Positions 47,421 through 60,470 of a stretch of DNA of 64,000 nt are shown here, one piece after another. The DNA is from Adineta vaga (Eukaryota > Rotifera): the NCBI GenBank assembly GCA_021613535.1, contig CP075497.1, forward strand, positions 13,702,001 through 13,766,000, given 5' to 3'. Below the pieces are notes generated by a model. It was not told the origin of the DNA. It did not search any database and saw only the letters and a program-made list of their open reading frames with translations. Position 1 is the stretch's first letter; each line of letters opens with the position of its first letter. Made by a program: the position numbers and the translations under genes.

Positions 47421-50400
47421 GATTCTCTTCATTGAAATCATTCTTATTTTTGATATTTTCTTCTTTTATTATAGATGAAACAGTTTCTTGTTGTTGTTCA
47501 TGAAGTTTATTAAGAATTGTATTCGCAATAGTTTCTATAGAGAATCCTTGGAGAAGATGAATCAACGGAATATAAACTCCAGTTTCATGTCCTAACCAAT
47601 TGTATAATGAAAGTGCAGCTAAGGAATCCATGCCTTGACTAATTAACGATTGATCAATTAAGATTCGATTGATATTCGATGCGCCTAAGATTTTAGCAGC
47701 ATTGATTTGTATTTGTTCAATCATTGTTTCTCTATTATTGAAATTCGATTGCTTAGGAATGTTCTCGGTTGATTCATTGGTGAAATTCATTGATCTATAT
47801 TGTTCTTTAACTAAGTTTTGCAAAGCAAATGTTGATAACTGATCCAGTCGATCATATAAAATTTCCCAATTGACAGGAAAAATAATTGGACATGGACAGT
47901 GATTTTGATTGGTACAAAATTGTTCAATTAATTCAAACACAATATCTGGTGGAAGGAATTCCAAACCTTGTGTAGTTTGTAAAGTTTTTAATGAATCTTT
48001 TTGCCGATGAAACATTCCAGCGCCATTGATAGCTGGTAAACTAATTGAAAGTGCAGGTAGATTTAGTTGTTGAACACGATAAGTAGCAAGACAATCAAGA
48101 AATTGATTGCCAGCATTATAACCTGCTGAACCAATTTCTAGAAGGTGATTACGAATTGATGAGAAAAGTATAAAGAAATGCAGAGAACAATGGGTCATTT
48201 GGGTGATTTGATGAAGATTCCAAGCACCATGAATTTTAGCTGAAAAGATATTTGACAAATGTTCTGGAGTTATATTCATTAATAAACGATCATCAGCCAT
48301 TCCAGCACTATGAATAATACCACGCACAGGATTTGGTGTTTGATTGATTTTGTCAATAAGATTATAAACTTGATCAAAATTTGCGACATCAACTTGAACA
48401 ACATCAACATCAGCTTGATATTGATCGCTTACTTGTTTTAATTTTACCCAATCATCATATTGTGGATTGGAAATCTGTTCCAAGTCATTTAATGTTCGAC
48501 GACTCATCAATACTAGACGTTTCACATTTCGTTTTTCAATCATCCAACGAGACATTCGTAATCCAACACCACCGAATCCACCTGAGATAATAATTGTTCC
48601 TTTTTCAAAAACATTTTCCGGAAACATGATCTTTGCATCTAAAAGAAATATAAGGAGAAAGACTTCAATATTCTATAACAATATCTTTTAGGAATTTAAA
48701 CGTAGAGATACGCATCTGTTATTATTTATTGGCGTCTCAGTTACTTATCTGTTAATAAAGATCACTTTTTCCTCCTAAATATCTGTTATTGTTTCAAAAT
48801 AGAGGAAGAAACATTTAAATATCCGAGTGAGAAAAAAAGAACATATTTGAAACGACAAGAGATAAAATGATGGATGAATATCTTTGAAAGCAAATCATGA
48901 TCTTACCTTCTAAGAGATTCTTAGTTGATAAATTGGTTAAGTATAATGGTTGATCAGAATTCGCTAATCGAACCACCGTTTTCCCCATTGTTTGATGATT
49001 ATTACATCGAGTAAATGCATCTACTACTTCAGATGGTTCATAAACAACAATCGGTTCAATGGCTTTGAATTTTCTATCCAGAATTAAATTCATCATATCA
49101 TTTAACATAGTTTGACAAAGATTTTGTTGATTTTCCCAAAGTAAATTTAAATCAATGACATGAAAACTACAATCACATCTGAAATCAAACATTGAGACAT
49201 GAGTTTTCTTGAAAATATCACGTTTTCCCCATTCAATAAAATGACCATGTGACGAAAGTAATTTCACTGATTCTTGAAGAAGATTTCCTGATAAACAATT
49301 AATAATCACATCAACACCATTTGGGAAAAGTCTTTTCACATGATTAATAAATGAATTGTCTCGACTGTTGAAAACATGTTCAATTCCATAATATTCACGA
49401 AGAAATTGACGTTTTTGTTCTGTTCCAGCTGTTGTGAGAATACGTGCACCAATATATTGACAATATTGTATTGCAATTTGTCCAGCACCACCCGTTGCTG
49501 CATGAATAAGAACTGTTTGATTCGATTGTAAATGAACACGATATTTGAGAGAATAAAGAACCGTTAGAGAAACCACAGGCATTACTGATAATTGAATATC
49601 TGAAAGTGGACATTGTTTGGGAATCAATATAAGTTGCGATGCATGAACAACAAGATGTGAATGAAAAACACCATGAATAGATATTCCTAGAACATGATCG
49701 CCAATTTCGTAGTTCTGAACATTAGAAGATTTCCGAACAATAGTTCCAACAAAATCCGAACCGGGTTCATCGTTTGGATTGACTAACGGTTGTTCATTAG
49801 CTGATTGTCCTGCAGGAGATGTATATGGATAAAGAGCACGTACTTTGAGAACATCACGAAAATTAATTCCAACATAATCAATACGAATTTCTATTAGATT
49901 TTCCGCTAAATCTTTCTTTATTCGTTTTTCTCTAGTCCATGTTAAATCAGCGAGAAAAGTCGATGATGGAACATGAAGACGAAATGGTTGATGATCAGAA
50001 TCTTGTTTTGGAATAATTGAAACAGGTTTTGTTTCTTCTTTCTTCTCTTTTTCTTCTCCTAACATTTCATATTCATAGGTCAAATATTTCATTTGATCTT
50101 GATTTTCATCAAAAGAAAGAATGATTTCATCCATTGTATTTCGATAGTAGCAATCAGAAATGAATTGGAAAAGAGATTGGATCACTCTCGTTGATAATGA
50201 TGTTTGAATATCAATCAATTTCAACCGATGTTGTTTATATTCACTAAATAAACTTCGTACAAGACCAACTAATGATGAGCCTAACAGATTAGAAGTGGAA
50301 GAAATATTCCATTGGGATTGACGTGTTATTACAAATAGAAATGGATGAGAATTCGATGAAATATTCTGAATGATTTGAAGAATTTGAATAAATGTTCCAC

Positions 50401-53400
50401 AAATCACTTCTTCATACGATTTCATTGATGAAAGAAATTGTGAATCATCTTCGAGATCAATCTGTTCATATGGCCAAGCATAGATGATATTCAATTGGTG
50501 ATATTTTTTCATCATCATTTGAATGGTTGAGCGAATAAATGGAATTTTACATTTAGAAATATCAAAATATCGAACATTCAATGTCGATGGTAATAATGAA
50601 GAGAAAATCGAACCAAAACTATTTTCGGAATCATTTTTTGAGAAAATTAACCAAGCTGATTGATTTTGTTCGTCACGAAAAGATTGGACTTTTTTCAAAA
50701 GAATTAGTGAGTTTTCACATGAGTTGGATACTGTATGAAGAAGTTCGAAACCATTGATTTCATTCAACGTATTGATGAATTGATCAATATGAGAAAGACG
50801 ATGAACATAGTTTGATGATAAATTATTCAATTGATTATAAAAATCAAATAAAAATTGTAAATAAAATGGAATATTAAAAAATTCTGAGAATATAAGAAAA
50901 CCATTGGGACGAAGTAAAGAACGAAAATCAATTAAAATTTTGTTTAAATGTTCATCTTTTTGTAATTGATTGGAAATAAACATCAGATCAAATGATTCGG
51001 AGTGAAAATTCTGACGATTAAATGTTGAATCAAAATGAATTGTTAAATATGGATTGGCATTTTTCTCAAAGATTTGTTTTATTTCATTCAATTGTTTGAC
51101 ATTTTCATTGATATAAGAGAAATCTATGGAGAAATGAAATTCATCAGAGAAATGAGATAAATATTCCAATAATGATAGAATATTTGATGAATTATTCGTA
51201 TCGAAATAAAAGATTTGGAAATGAAAATCATCTGGTTTGATTGGAAAATGTTGTAAAATTGAAGAGAAGATTTGTTCAATTGAATTCTGATGGAGAATCT
51301 TTTGTATTTCTTCAAATAATTTCTCAGTTGTATTCGTTTCTTCAAGAGATTGTTTGTTTAAATTGAAACCAGCTATATTTAATAAATGAAGAATGGACTT
51401 GAACTTTGGATATTCTTTATAAAGAGTTTTGAAGTAAAGATTTGTGGAATAAATTGTTATTTCTACTTCTTCTGATGAATATTTATCAAATAAATCTTTA
51501 TATTTTTCATCAATCAATTTGGAAAATAGTCTCAAATAATAATAAACTAGTTTATTCAATTTCTCTTTTGAATTGATGAAATCTTCGTTAATATTTGAGA
51601 TGAATTCAAAGATGAATGAGGAACTCTCATCAAATAAACTTCGTTTGAAGAAGATTTCCACCCATTTTTGTTTTATTGAATAATTTTTTAATAAAATATT
51701 GAGAAAATTTCCACGATAGATATCCGACAGATTCATTGAGGAATTGAATTGTTTAAAGATTGTATTTTCTTTCTTGTTGGATTGAATATCGTGAATGGGT
51801 TGTAAAACAACACCTTGAAGTTGAAATCTTGAGAGATTTTCATTGGAAGAAATGGAACAATCAAATGTTAATGTTTCTTCATGATTTAAACCGAAAATCG
51901 AATCACGTTGTTTTCCATAAACAGAAAGTTCCTTGGTTTCCAATTGATTTGTTTTGAAAATGAATTTTTCGATGGAAATCGGAAGAAATGTTTGAGTATT
52001 TCCAGGAATTAAAGTTAACAATGGTTGTAAACAACAATCGAAGAAAGTTGGATGAAGAATATAATCCGATGAATTCAATTCAGATGAAATTTCACATAAA
52101 ACTTTCGATTTAGTACCTTTTAATGATTTCATCTTTTGAAATGAGGGTCCATAATGATAACCACGTGTTGATAAATAATTATAAACATTTTTCATATCAT
52201 TTGTTGACCATGTAAACAATTCTTCATTTATGTCAAAGAGATTTTGTTCATTTTGATCGTTCTGATAATCTCCACAAACATGAAGAGTAAATTCATTGAA
52301 ATTTTCTAATTTTTCAAACGAATGGAGAAAATCTTGACACGACATTCCTGATGAATGCATGAGATGTGAACCAGAGGATGACCAGGGTCGACTATAGATA
52401 AAAAATTGACGTGTTGGAACGACGATCTGTGTAAAGATTTCAATTAATTGATCTTTGGAAAGAATCAAGGGTTTGAATATTTTAATCTTTTCTATAATAA
52501 TCGTTAAATCTTCATTATGAAATAAAGATGATTGATAATAAGCAACCAGAGCTAATTCAATAAATGCTACGATTGGAAAGAGAATTGTGTTTTGAATTTG
52601 ATGATCAATTAAATAAGAATATTTCGAAAGATTGAGATTAATCAAAGATTTCCAGGTGATATTTGTTTGGTCAATTAACTGACGAATACCAAGTAAGGGA
52701 TGAATGGGATGGAGATTATGATTGAATAGACGTTTCAATATCGAATCGTTGGATTCGTACCAACATGAAGTCAGATCAAATGAATAGAATGGAAAACGAT
52801 CAAAGAAATGTTCATGAATTTCTATTGATTGGATTTCACGAGTGAAGAAATAGTTTGAAAAATCTTCAGAGCAAGTGATTAATTCACTTAAAGTTGTTAA
52901 TAAGGTCATTTGTTCATCTTCTTTTCGTTTTAGTGTGGACAGTATGGCAGGTTTTTGCTCATTATTATTCATCAAGTCATAACATTGACGAATTGAGGTG
53001 GAAAGAACTGGATGTGGAGAGATTTCTAAATAAACATTTGCTGAATTATCACGTATTATTGCTGAAATAGCATCGGAAAATCGAACACATTCTCTGACAT
53101 TCGACCACCAATATTGCGAATTAAGTGGAATAGTCTCACTCAATTCATCACCAATCACACTGGAATAAAAACGAGCTTTGGAACATTGACGATTAAACAT
53201 TTGTTTGGAATCATTGAGAGGTAATCCTGGAATATCTTTCAAAAATGAAATCATATCATTTTGAATATTAAAACGTTCCATTTGATCAGAATGAAATGCA
53301 TTTTCAATACGAAGAAATGTTTTAAATACATTTGGATAAAATACTGAAAGAATTTCATTAATTTCCTTCAGAATATTTTCATCGCCACTCAATGTTAACG

Positions 53401-55685
53401 AACGTGGACTATTAACCACAGCAATTGAAACACGATCTTCAATACCTTTCAGTATTTTTTCTTCAATTTCTTCTTTACTCATGGCAATGGCTAACATTTT
53501 CCCACCTTTCCTTGTATTTCGATTTTGAAGAGTGGATCGATAATAAACAATCCGAATCGCTTCTTCTAATGTCACACGACCAGATACAAAAGCAGCTGCT
53601 TGTTCACCAGCACTATGTGCAACAATACATGATGGATAAATATTCCACGAATTGAATAAAGCAGTTAAAGCAACTTGAATTGCAAACAGACTTGGTTGCG
53701 CAATATTTGTATCATTGATTCGCGAGTCATTTTCATTTGCTTTCCAAATCAGTTCTTCGATCAGACAATATTCATTATTATTCACTTTTTTCAATTCTTC
53801 ATTAATCAATTCAATCCAATAACGAAATAATGGTTCACTTTCATATAATTGTCGGCCCATTGCCCACCATTGTGGACCTTGTCCACTATAAACAAAACAT
53901 ATTTTAGATGATGATGTTGATGGACGTGTTGTTATGCAAAGTCCTGGTGCTGTTTGTCCATGAAGAAATGATTGAATTTGTTCTTCAAGTTGTTTCAGAT
54001 TCGCAAATACAAAAATTGCTAAATGTTTGTAACTAATTGTTCGTTGAAGAAGAAGTTGTTTTGATATTCGTTGCAGAAATCCATTGGGATTTTCTTCGTT
54101 GATTTTCAGTAAACTGTTTTCTAACCATTGGTGAAATTGAACAATTTGATTACGAAGAGATTTGTTATTTTTCGCTTAAAAGAAAATAATTTTAATAATG
54201 AATAGATGAATTGAGATTTTGAAAACTTACTTGAAAAAACAAAAAGAAAAGATTGCTTAGTTTTAATAAGATTATTTTCATCAGACATTGTCTGTGTAGA
54301 AGAACGTGGTTGATATTCTTCGACAATTGCATGAACATTATTTCCACCAATACCAAAGGAGTTAATTCCAATCGCTATTGGATTTTTATGATCGTACGAA
54401 GGAAATAAAACAGCAGTTTGAAGAACATGAAGATTATATTTTTGTGCTTCTATTTTTGGATTCAATGAAGTAAAATGCATATTTGGTGGGATCATTCGAT
54501 AACGCATACACATGGCAATTTTAATCAGTCCAGCAACACCAGCAGCACCTTCTGTATGTCCTAAATTACTTTTAATTGAACCAATTAATAATGGTGGATC
54601 GGACTTCGATCGATGGAAAAATTCTCCTAAACAATTTGCTTCGATTGGATCACCAACAATTGTTCCTGTTCCATGCGCTTCAATATAAAATATTTGTTGT
54701 AAATCAAAATTAGTTCTCGAGTATATTTCTGTTAATAAACGTTTTTGTCCAATGGGTGATGGAACATTGAGATTGATTTTATTTTCATTTCCATCATGAT
54801 TGCTAAGAACATCATGAATAATACAATAAATTCTATCACCATCACGTTCAGCATCATTTAATCGCTTTAATAACAAAAGACCAAGACCATCAGCTAAACA
54901 AGATTTCAATGTGATTATTTCAAAATTTCTTTACTTTTACCTTTGGCATAACCATTTGCATCTGCACTAAATGATCGACTTCGTCCATCCGGTGATTGTG
55001 CACCAATAATTGACCCATAATAGAAATTCTCTGGTGCAAACAAACCATTCACACCACCACATACAGCCATATCAGCTTCATTTGTTCGAAGAGTTTGCAC
55101 CGCTAAATGTAAAGCTTCTAATGATGATGAACAAGCAGCATCGAATGAAATATTTGGAGCCTGTAAATTAAAATGATAAGAAAGGCGTGCTGATGCATTG
55201 TATAGTAAACTATTAGGACCATGATATCTTGTCCGATATTCTGGTTTCATATTAAATGAATTAATGGAATGATCTGTTGAAAATTGTCCAATATGTACGG
55301 AAGTTTTTGAACCATTCATTTTTTCCATTGCATAACCAGCATCTTCAATTAAATGAATAAATTTCATCATCAGTAATCGATGACATGGATCAATACTGCT
55401 TGCTTCACCATCAGAAAGATCAAAGAAACTTGCATCAAATGTATCCCATTGTTGATTGGATAGGAAATATCCACGACGAAGAAGTTTCTGTTCAAGTTCA
55501 TTATTATTATCTTCATTTAACATATGTGTACAATACGATTGAAGATTAAAACGATCTTCAGGTATTGAACTACCAACATCTCGACTGTCTTTTAATACAT
55601 TCCATAAATCTTCTGCTGAGTGAATATCACCTGCAAATTCACAAGCAATACCTATTAATGCTATTGGTTCATGATCTATGTTCAT
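47038..55685 (-). CDS. FAS-like highly reducing type I polyketide synthase, about 2758 aa
   Basis: Four exons: 55685-54941, 54893-54231, 54174-48907 and 48638-47038. Introns are 47, 56 and 268 nt, GT-AG, all phase 1; the total is 8277 nt, exactly 2759 codons. KS: DAACSSS (Cys about 185), EAHGTGT (His about 322), SNLGHTEGAAG (His about 361). AT: GQGPQW, then AHSAGE (Ser about 657) and AFHS (about 762-765), the pattern of malonyl-CoA use. DH: DHQIQNTILFP (His about 994) and DCCLQ (Asp about 1182). A methyltransferase-like region follows without a readable SAM motif. ER: ATGGAGQIAIQ (about 2025). KR: SGGFGGVG (about 2243) and GYNAGNQF (Tyr about 2399). ACP: GMDSLAA (Ser about 2564). The end is a broken thioesterase. 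It should build a saturated acyl chain iteratively. The order resembles animal FAS and FAS-like PKSs. Start: MNIDHEPIALIGIACEF, as usual for KS. Confidence 0.9.
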
Positions 55686-55900
55686 TTTAAGTCTTTGTCG
55701 CCCAAGTAATGGATTGCAATAAACTATATATCTAAAATTATGTAATCATTATGAGGTTTATATCAAATTATTCAGCGTATAATCAACGCAAACGTTCGAC
55801 AAAAAAACAAGTTTTCCAACAAAATTTTCTTTTAGTGATCAGCGGATTCGCCGTGCAAAGTTGATGATAAAACCGTTGAAAAAAATTGTTTCATTAAAAG
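55686..55900. other. upstream flank of the PKS
   Basis: Short AT-rich stretch before the PKS start. A TATATA-like word lies about 40 nt upstream of the ATG (about 55722-55730, minus strand) but is not convincing as a promoter. Transposon sequence begins just beyond. Confidence 0.35.
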
Positions 55901-55904
55901 TCAC

Positions 55905-58900
55905 CTTATACTCAAAATTTGGCTCACTTCCTATGACCTCGAACAGCTTCTAAAAAGTGTGCTCGTGGACTTGATTCTAACAGCACTACTTCAAAGCCGC
56001 TTTTTCGCACCTATGAGTAGTTTTTGTTTGGTTTTTTTGATAAAGATCTTCAGTTCATTTTCGGACAAAAATTGACCATGGGAGTTTGTAAGGGATATGC
56101 CAAAAAACGAATGTCGTGAGAGCGACTGACTGACTTTTCATTTCCGATCTTGCATTGCTATATCGACACCTTGCGAATACAAGATATGATTCACATATTT
56201 TATATTAAATTCCGATGACATTTATGTTTAGGCATACTGCTATGGAACTTCAACACGGAGACCGCTGTTCGGTGAGCTCCGTGCCGATCACAAGACCGGA
56301 TAAAGGAGGAGTGTTAGACGGAAAGGGTGCAGATACCACCGTCTGTAAAAAGAACGAGACGAAAGAAACCAATCATGAACGATATCAGCGATAATTCATG
56401 CCGGCTCGGACGACGCCCAGTAAAACAAGGTCCGCGTCCTCTGTCGAGTGGCCAGGGCGGAGTCGAAAAATTGGCGACTGGAAAGAATTCATATACGACG
56501 AAAAATACTCTGACAGTAGGAACATGGAATGTGCAGACACTATGGGCTGCAGGCAAGCTAGAACTACTAAGAAACGAAATGAAACGATTTAGATTTGATA
56601 TAATTGGTATTTTATAAGTCTATTGGACAGGAAAAGATGAAATACCGAAAGGAGATTTTATCTGGTCAGGAGAAGCGTCCTCATATACGACGGGTGTGGA
56701 GTTCTTACTAAGCATTCGAGCGAAAAAGGCGTTAATAGGATACAATCCAATTAACTCACGAATAATTTCGGCACGATTCGATGCAGCACCATTTAAAATT
56801 TCAGTAATACACGTATACCCACCAACTTCCGCATCTTCAGAAGAAGTTATCGATGCAATCAACAACGATATCGAGGAAACATTATCAAGGACAGAAAAAA
56901 GAGACATAATTATCTTGACAGGAGATTGGAATGCCAAAATTGGTAATGATAATACAGATTGGAAATCCATAATGGGAAAATATGGTTATGACGATAGAAA
57001 CGAACGCAGAGAACGCCTTCTGGAATTTGCTACAGTGCACAATCTCTGCATATGTAATACAAGATTTGAACCTAAAATAAATCGAAAGTGAACTTGGGTA
57101 TCACCAGATGGCATTCACAAGAATATGATTGACTTGATACTCATCCAGCGAAGATGGAAGATCTCGGTCATCAACTGTCGAACGTTTCAGAGTGCAGATA
57201 TAAGCTCAGATCACTCGTTAGTGTTGTGTAATATTAACTTGAAACTTAAGAGCCAGCACAACAAATCACAAAAGGGCTGCAGAGTTTATGTGAACCGATT
57301 AAGAGATGAGAAAATAAAGCAATCATACAGCACCGTTCTAGTGAAACAGCCTAATGAGATGGAGCCAACGTACAGTCTGGAAGAACATGCTACAAAGATA
57401 GAGCATACTAAAACTAGCTGAAGAAAAACGTAAATTAAAACAGCTAAGATATATTTCTTTGGAATACGAACAACAATATAAAGGTCTATGTAAGAAAGTC
57501 AAAAGATCAGCAAGACAGGACGAAGAACATTGGGTATAGGGCCAATGTGAGCAAGCTGAAAAAGTTCGAAGCATTGGAAATACAAAAGAAGCATACGGCC
57601 TCATAAAAATGCTAAGCAAAGAATTTGTACCTCGGTTAAATGTCATTCGAAGTCAAGAGGGGACAATGTTACAGTCAAATGACGAAATTAAACAAAGGTG
57701 GGCACAGTATTGTAGCAGTCTGTATAAAGATCCTGGAGGTGGGGACGGGATGGTGAAAGAACTTGAAGACATTGCACCTCCTGAAAACGAAGGTCCTCAG
57801 GATATCTTGTACTCAGAAGTACAAGCAGCGATAAGTTCATTAAAAAGAAATAAGAGTCAAGGAGCAGACGGCATAACAGCGGAAATGCTACAAGCTGGGG
57901 GCGAACTGCTATCACGTGAAATTCATAAACTTTGTAACAAAGCATGGCATGAAGATACAATTCCAGAAGAATGGGGCAAATCTATATTGGTCCCTATCCC
58001 AAAAAAAGGAGATGCCAGCAACTGCTCAAACTACCGAACGATCTCTCTTATTAATCATACAGGAAGAGTACTACTAATAGTATTACTGAACAGATTGAAA
58101 AATCAACTGGATCCATACTTATCTGAAGAACAGGCAAGGTTCAGAAAAGACAGGAGTACTATACATCACATACTAACGCTTAGATTATTGGCTGAAAAAG
58201 CAAAACGACAGGGCAAGAAAATGTACATCTGCTTTATAGATTTTCAAAAGGCATTCGATACGACCAAGCATAAAATCCTATGGTATTGACGCAAAGATGG
58301 TCAGTTCGCTGCAAAATATCTACGAAAAGTCACAGCCAGCTGTTCGTATTGGTATAGATTATGGAGAGTGGTTTCGAACAGATGTAGGAACTAGACAAGG
58401 CCACCCTCTGTCACCACTCCTCTTCATCGCATATCTCGAGAGAATAATGGATCAGATGAGACAGAACACCTGCGGAATCAAGACTAGCGGAACAGTAATA
58501 AACAACCTAAGATTCGCCGATGATATTGACCTTATAGATGAAGACGTTAGTTCACTTCAACGTCAAATAGAGCTAACTAAAACAGCTGCTAAACGGGCTG
58601 GACTGATCTTGAATATAAATAAAACCAAAACCATGGCATTTGGAGACAGGAATATCGATAACAATATACAGGTAGCTGGAAACACCATAGAAAATGTAGA
58701 AAATTTTGAATATTTAGGTAGCTTGCTAACATGGAACAATAACTGTTCAGAGGAAATAAAAAGGAGAATAGGAATTAAGCTTAGAATCCTAAGCACATGT
58801 GTGTTCAGCGTCCTATTATACGCATCAGAAACATGAACTCTAAAAGAAGCAGACAGGAAAGAACTATTGGTTTTTGAAATGAAATGCTACCGACCAGTTT

Positions 58901-59345
58901 TGAGAATAAATTAGCAAGATATGATACGAAACGAAGATATTCGGAAAAGAATATCAAGAGAAGAGACTATAGTAGACACTATCAAGACGAGAAAGTTAAG
59001 GTTATTTGACCACATCTGCAGAATGGACGACAGTAGACTACTGAAACACCTAGTATTTGGTAAAATGGAGGGCAAACCTAGACGAGGGCGTCCATGCAGA
59101 GAATGGTTGGCCCCAACGGGCGACAAGCCTATGGGACATGATGATGATGATGATGATGATACTGCTATGGGAGATCCCTTGGTCAATTTTTGCCCGAAAA
59201 TGAACTGAAGATCTTTATACAAAATATCAAGCAAAAACTAGTTACAAGTGCCGAAAAGGAGATTTGAAATAGAGTGCAGTCAGAATCAGATCCACGAGCA
59301 CAATTTTTAGAAGCCGTTCGACTACATAGTTTTTGTAGCACTTGA
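55905..59345. mobile_element. foldback/MITE-like element split by a LINE
   Basis: About 55920-56105 is an imperfect reverse complement of about 59165-59330: both contain GGTCAATTTTTG, CGAAAATGAACTGAAGATC and CACGAGCACA in matching order. Without the LINE the arms would be separated by only about 130 bp, so this was a small palindromic element of about 500 bp. No coding. Confidence 0.7.
56246..59160 (+). mobile_element. non-LTR retrotransposon (RTE-like LINE), defective
   Basis: Plus-strand endonuclease with GTWNVQTLWAAGKLELL, GDWNAKIG and SSDHSLV (about 56480-57240), then reverse transcriptase with NYRTISLINHTGRV, FIDFQKAFD, GTRQGHPLSPLLF, LRFADDIDLI and YLGSLLTW (about 57600-58830). The 3' end is a GAT repeat. 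The word ATACTGCTATGG occurs directly before the 5' end and directly after the GAT tail, a probable target-site duplication that fixes the borders. In-frame stops after GIL (56617), NRK (57091) and KTS (57421) and a frame change near 58290 show that the copy is dead. The RTE assignment rests on motif style only. Confidence 0.85.
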
Positions 59346-60470
59346 AAAGCTCTATCAAGTGAGAAGCATGACGCTACACTCGCTGTACAGCACAAAGAAA
59401 ACAATTGTACTTGCCGTAGTTAAAACAGAACAGTATTTGAACTAACACTTTTTCATATGAAAATCAAGCCTGAACAAAGACCTACCAGGAGGGTTATAAG
59501 TTACTGTGTATTTTGATTCTTTTTCTTATAAAATGACACTAACAATATCAATCGGGCACAGTTACTGTTCTAGGCACTTGTGATATGATGAAGATAGACG
59601 TCGAGTGCATCTATAAACCGTTAAAAGTACCTCGAGTTTAGCGTAAAAATTATCAGAAAGTTGAGATCTTTCAATCTATCAAGTACTGCATTTGATTTCA
59701 ACTTGAAAAATAAAAGAGGCGAAAACAGAAATTTATACGCACTTCGTTTTATCTCCCGTACATTTTATTTTATCATGTGTAGTGATATCTCATACGACTC
59801 ATCCGATAAGAAATAGTGATACAAACCAATCAACCGTTTCTTTTCAAAGAAAAGATATTTCTTCTTTCCTACCACTGTATGTATGTACGAATGCATCAAG
59901 TGCACTTGCATATCTCAATATATACACGTTTTTTAGACGCAGCCAAAAGAAAGACAATGATATAGAAAAAATGAAGGTTGTACAAAATAAACGTACACAT
60001 ATATCATGAAAAGGTAAAACAGTGCATTTAATACGTTAATCCTTCTCAGTATTTGTACAGGTGAAGCATGCAATAGTAAAGACACAGCAAAACTATATAC
60101 TTGTATCTTTTATTTACAGTCCTTTGGTCTCAAATTCAGATTGAAATTTTGATTTTTTTCACTTTTGACATTTTTTAATCTTTTCTATTTTTCATATGCA
60201 ATAAAAGATATTTATTATATATTATGACTATTGTCGTATATAGGCGGTGACGCGCTACAATTAACGCTATTTTAAAAAGCAACTGCTCCTAGCATATATA
60301 AATAGTGACACATTTTATGCATAAGTGACACTTATAATGTTTTGATTTTTTTATATCACTGTTACGTGTTTTTGATCTTTTTCTTGATTGAATATTTACT
60401 TATACACAGTAGCTATCATTTGTCAATAGCGATTTAATTCATTATTGTTAATTGCTTAATTATAATAAAA
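59346..60470. other. 1.1-kb stretch with no gene
   Basis: AT-rich, with no recognisable coding or RNA gene. The right part is the 5' flank of the transposase gene at 60471. I searched by eye for terminal inverted repeats matching 62240-62360 and found none convincing. Confidence 0.55.
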
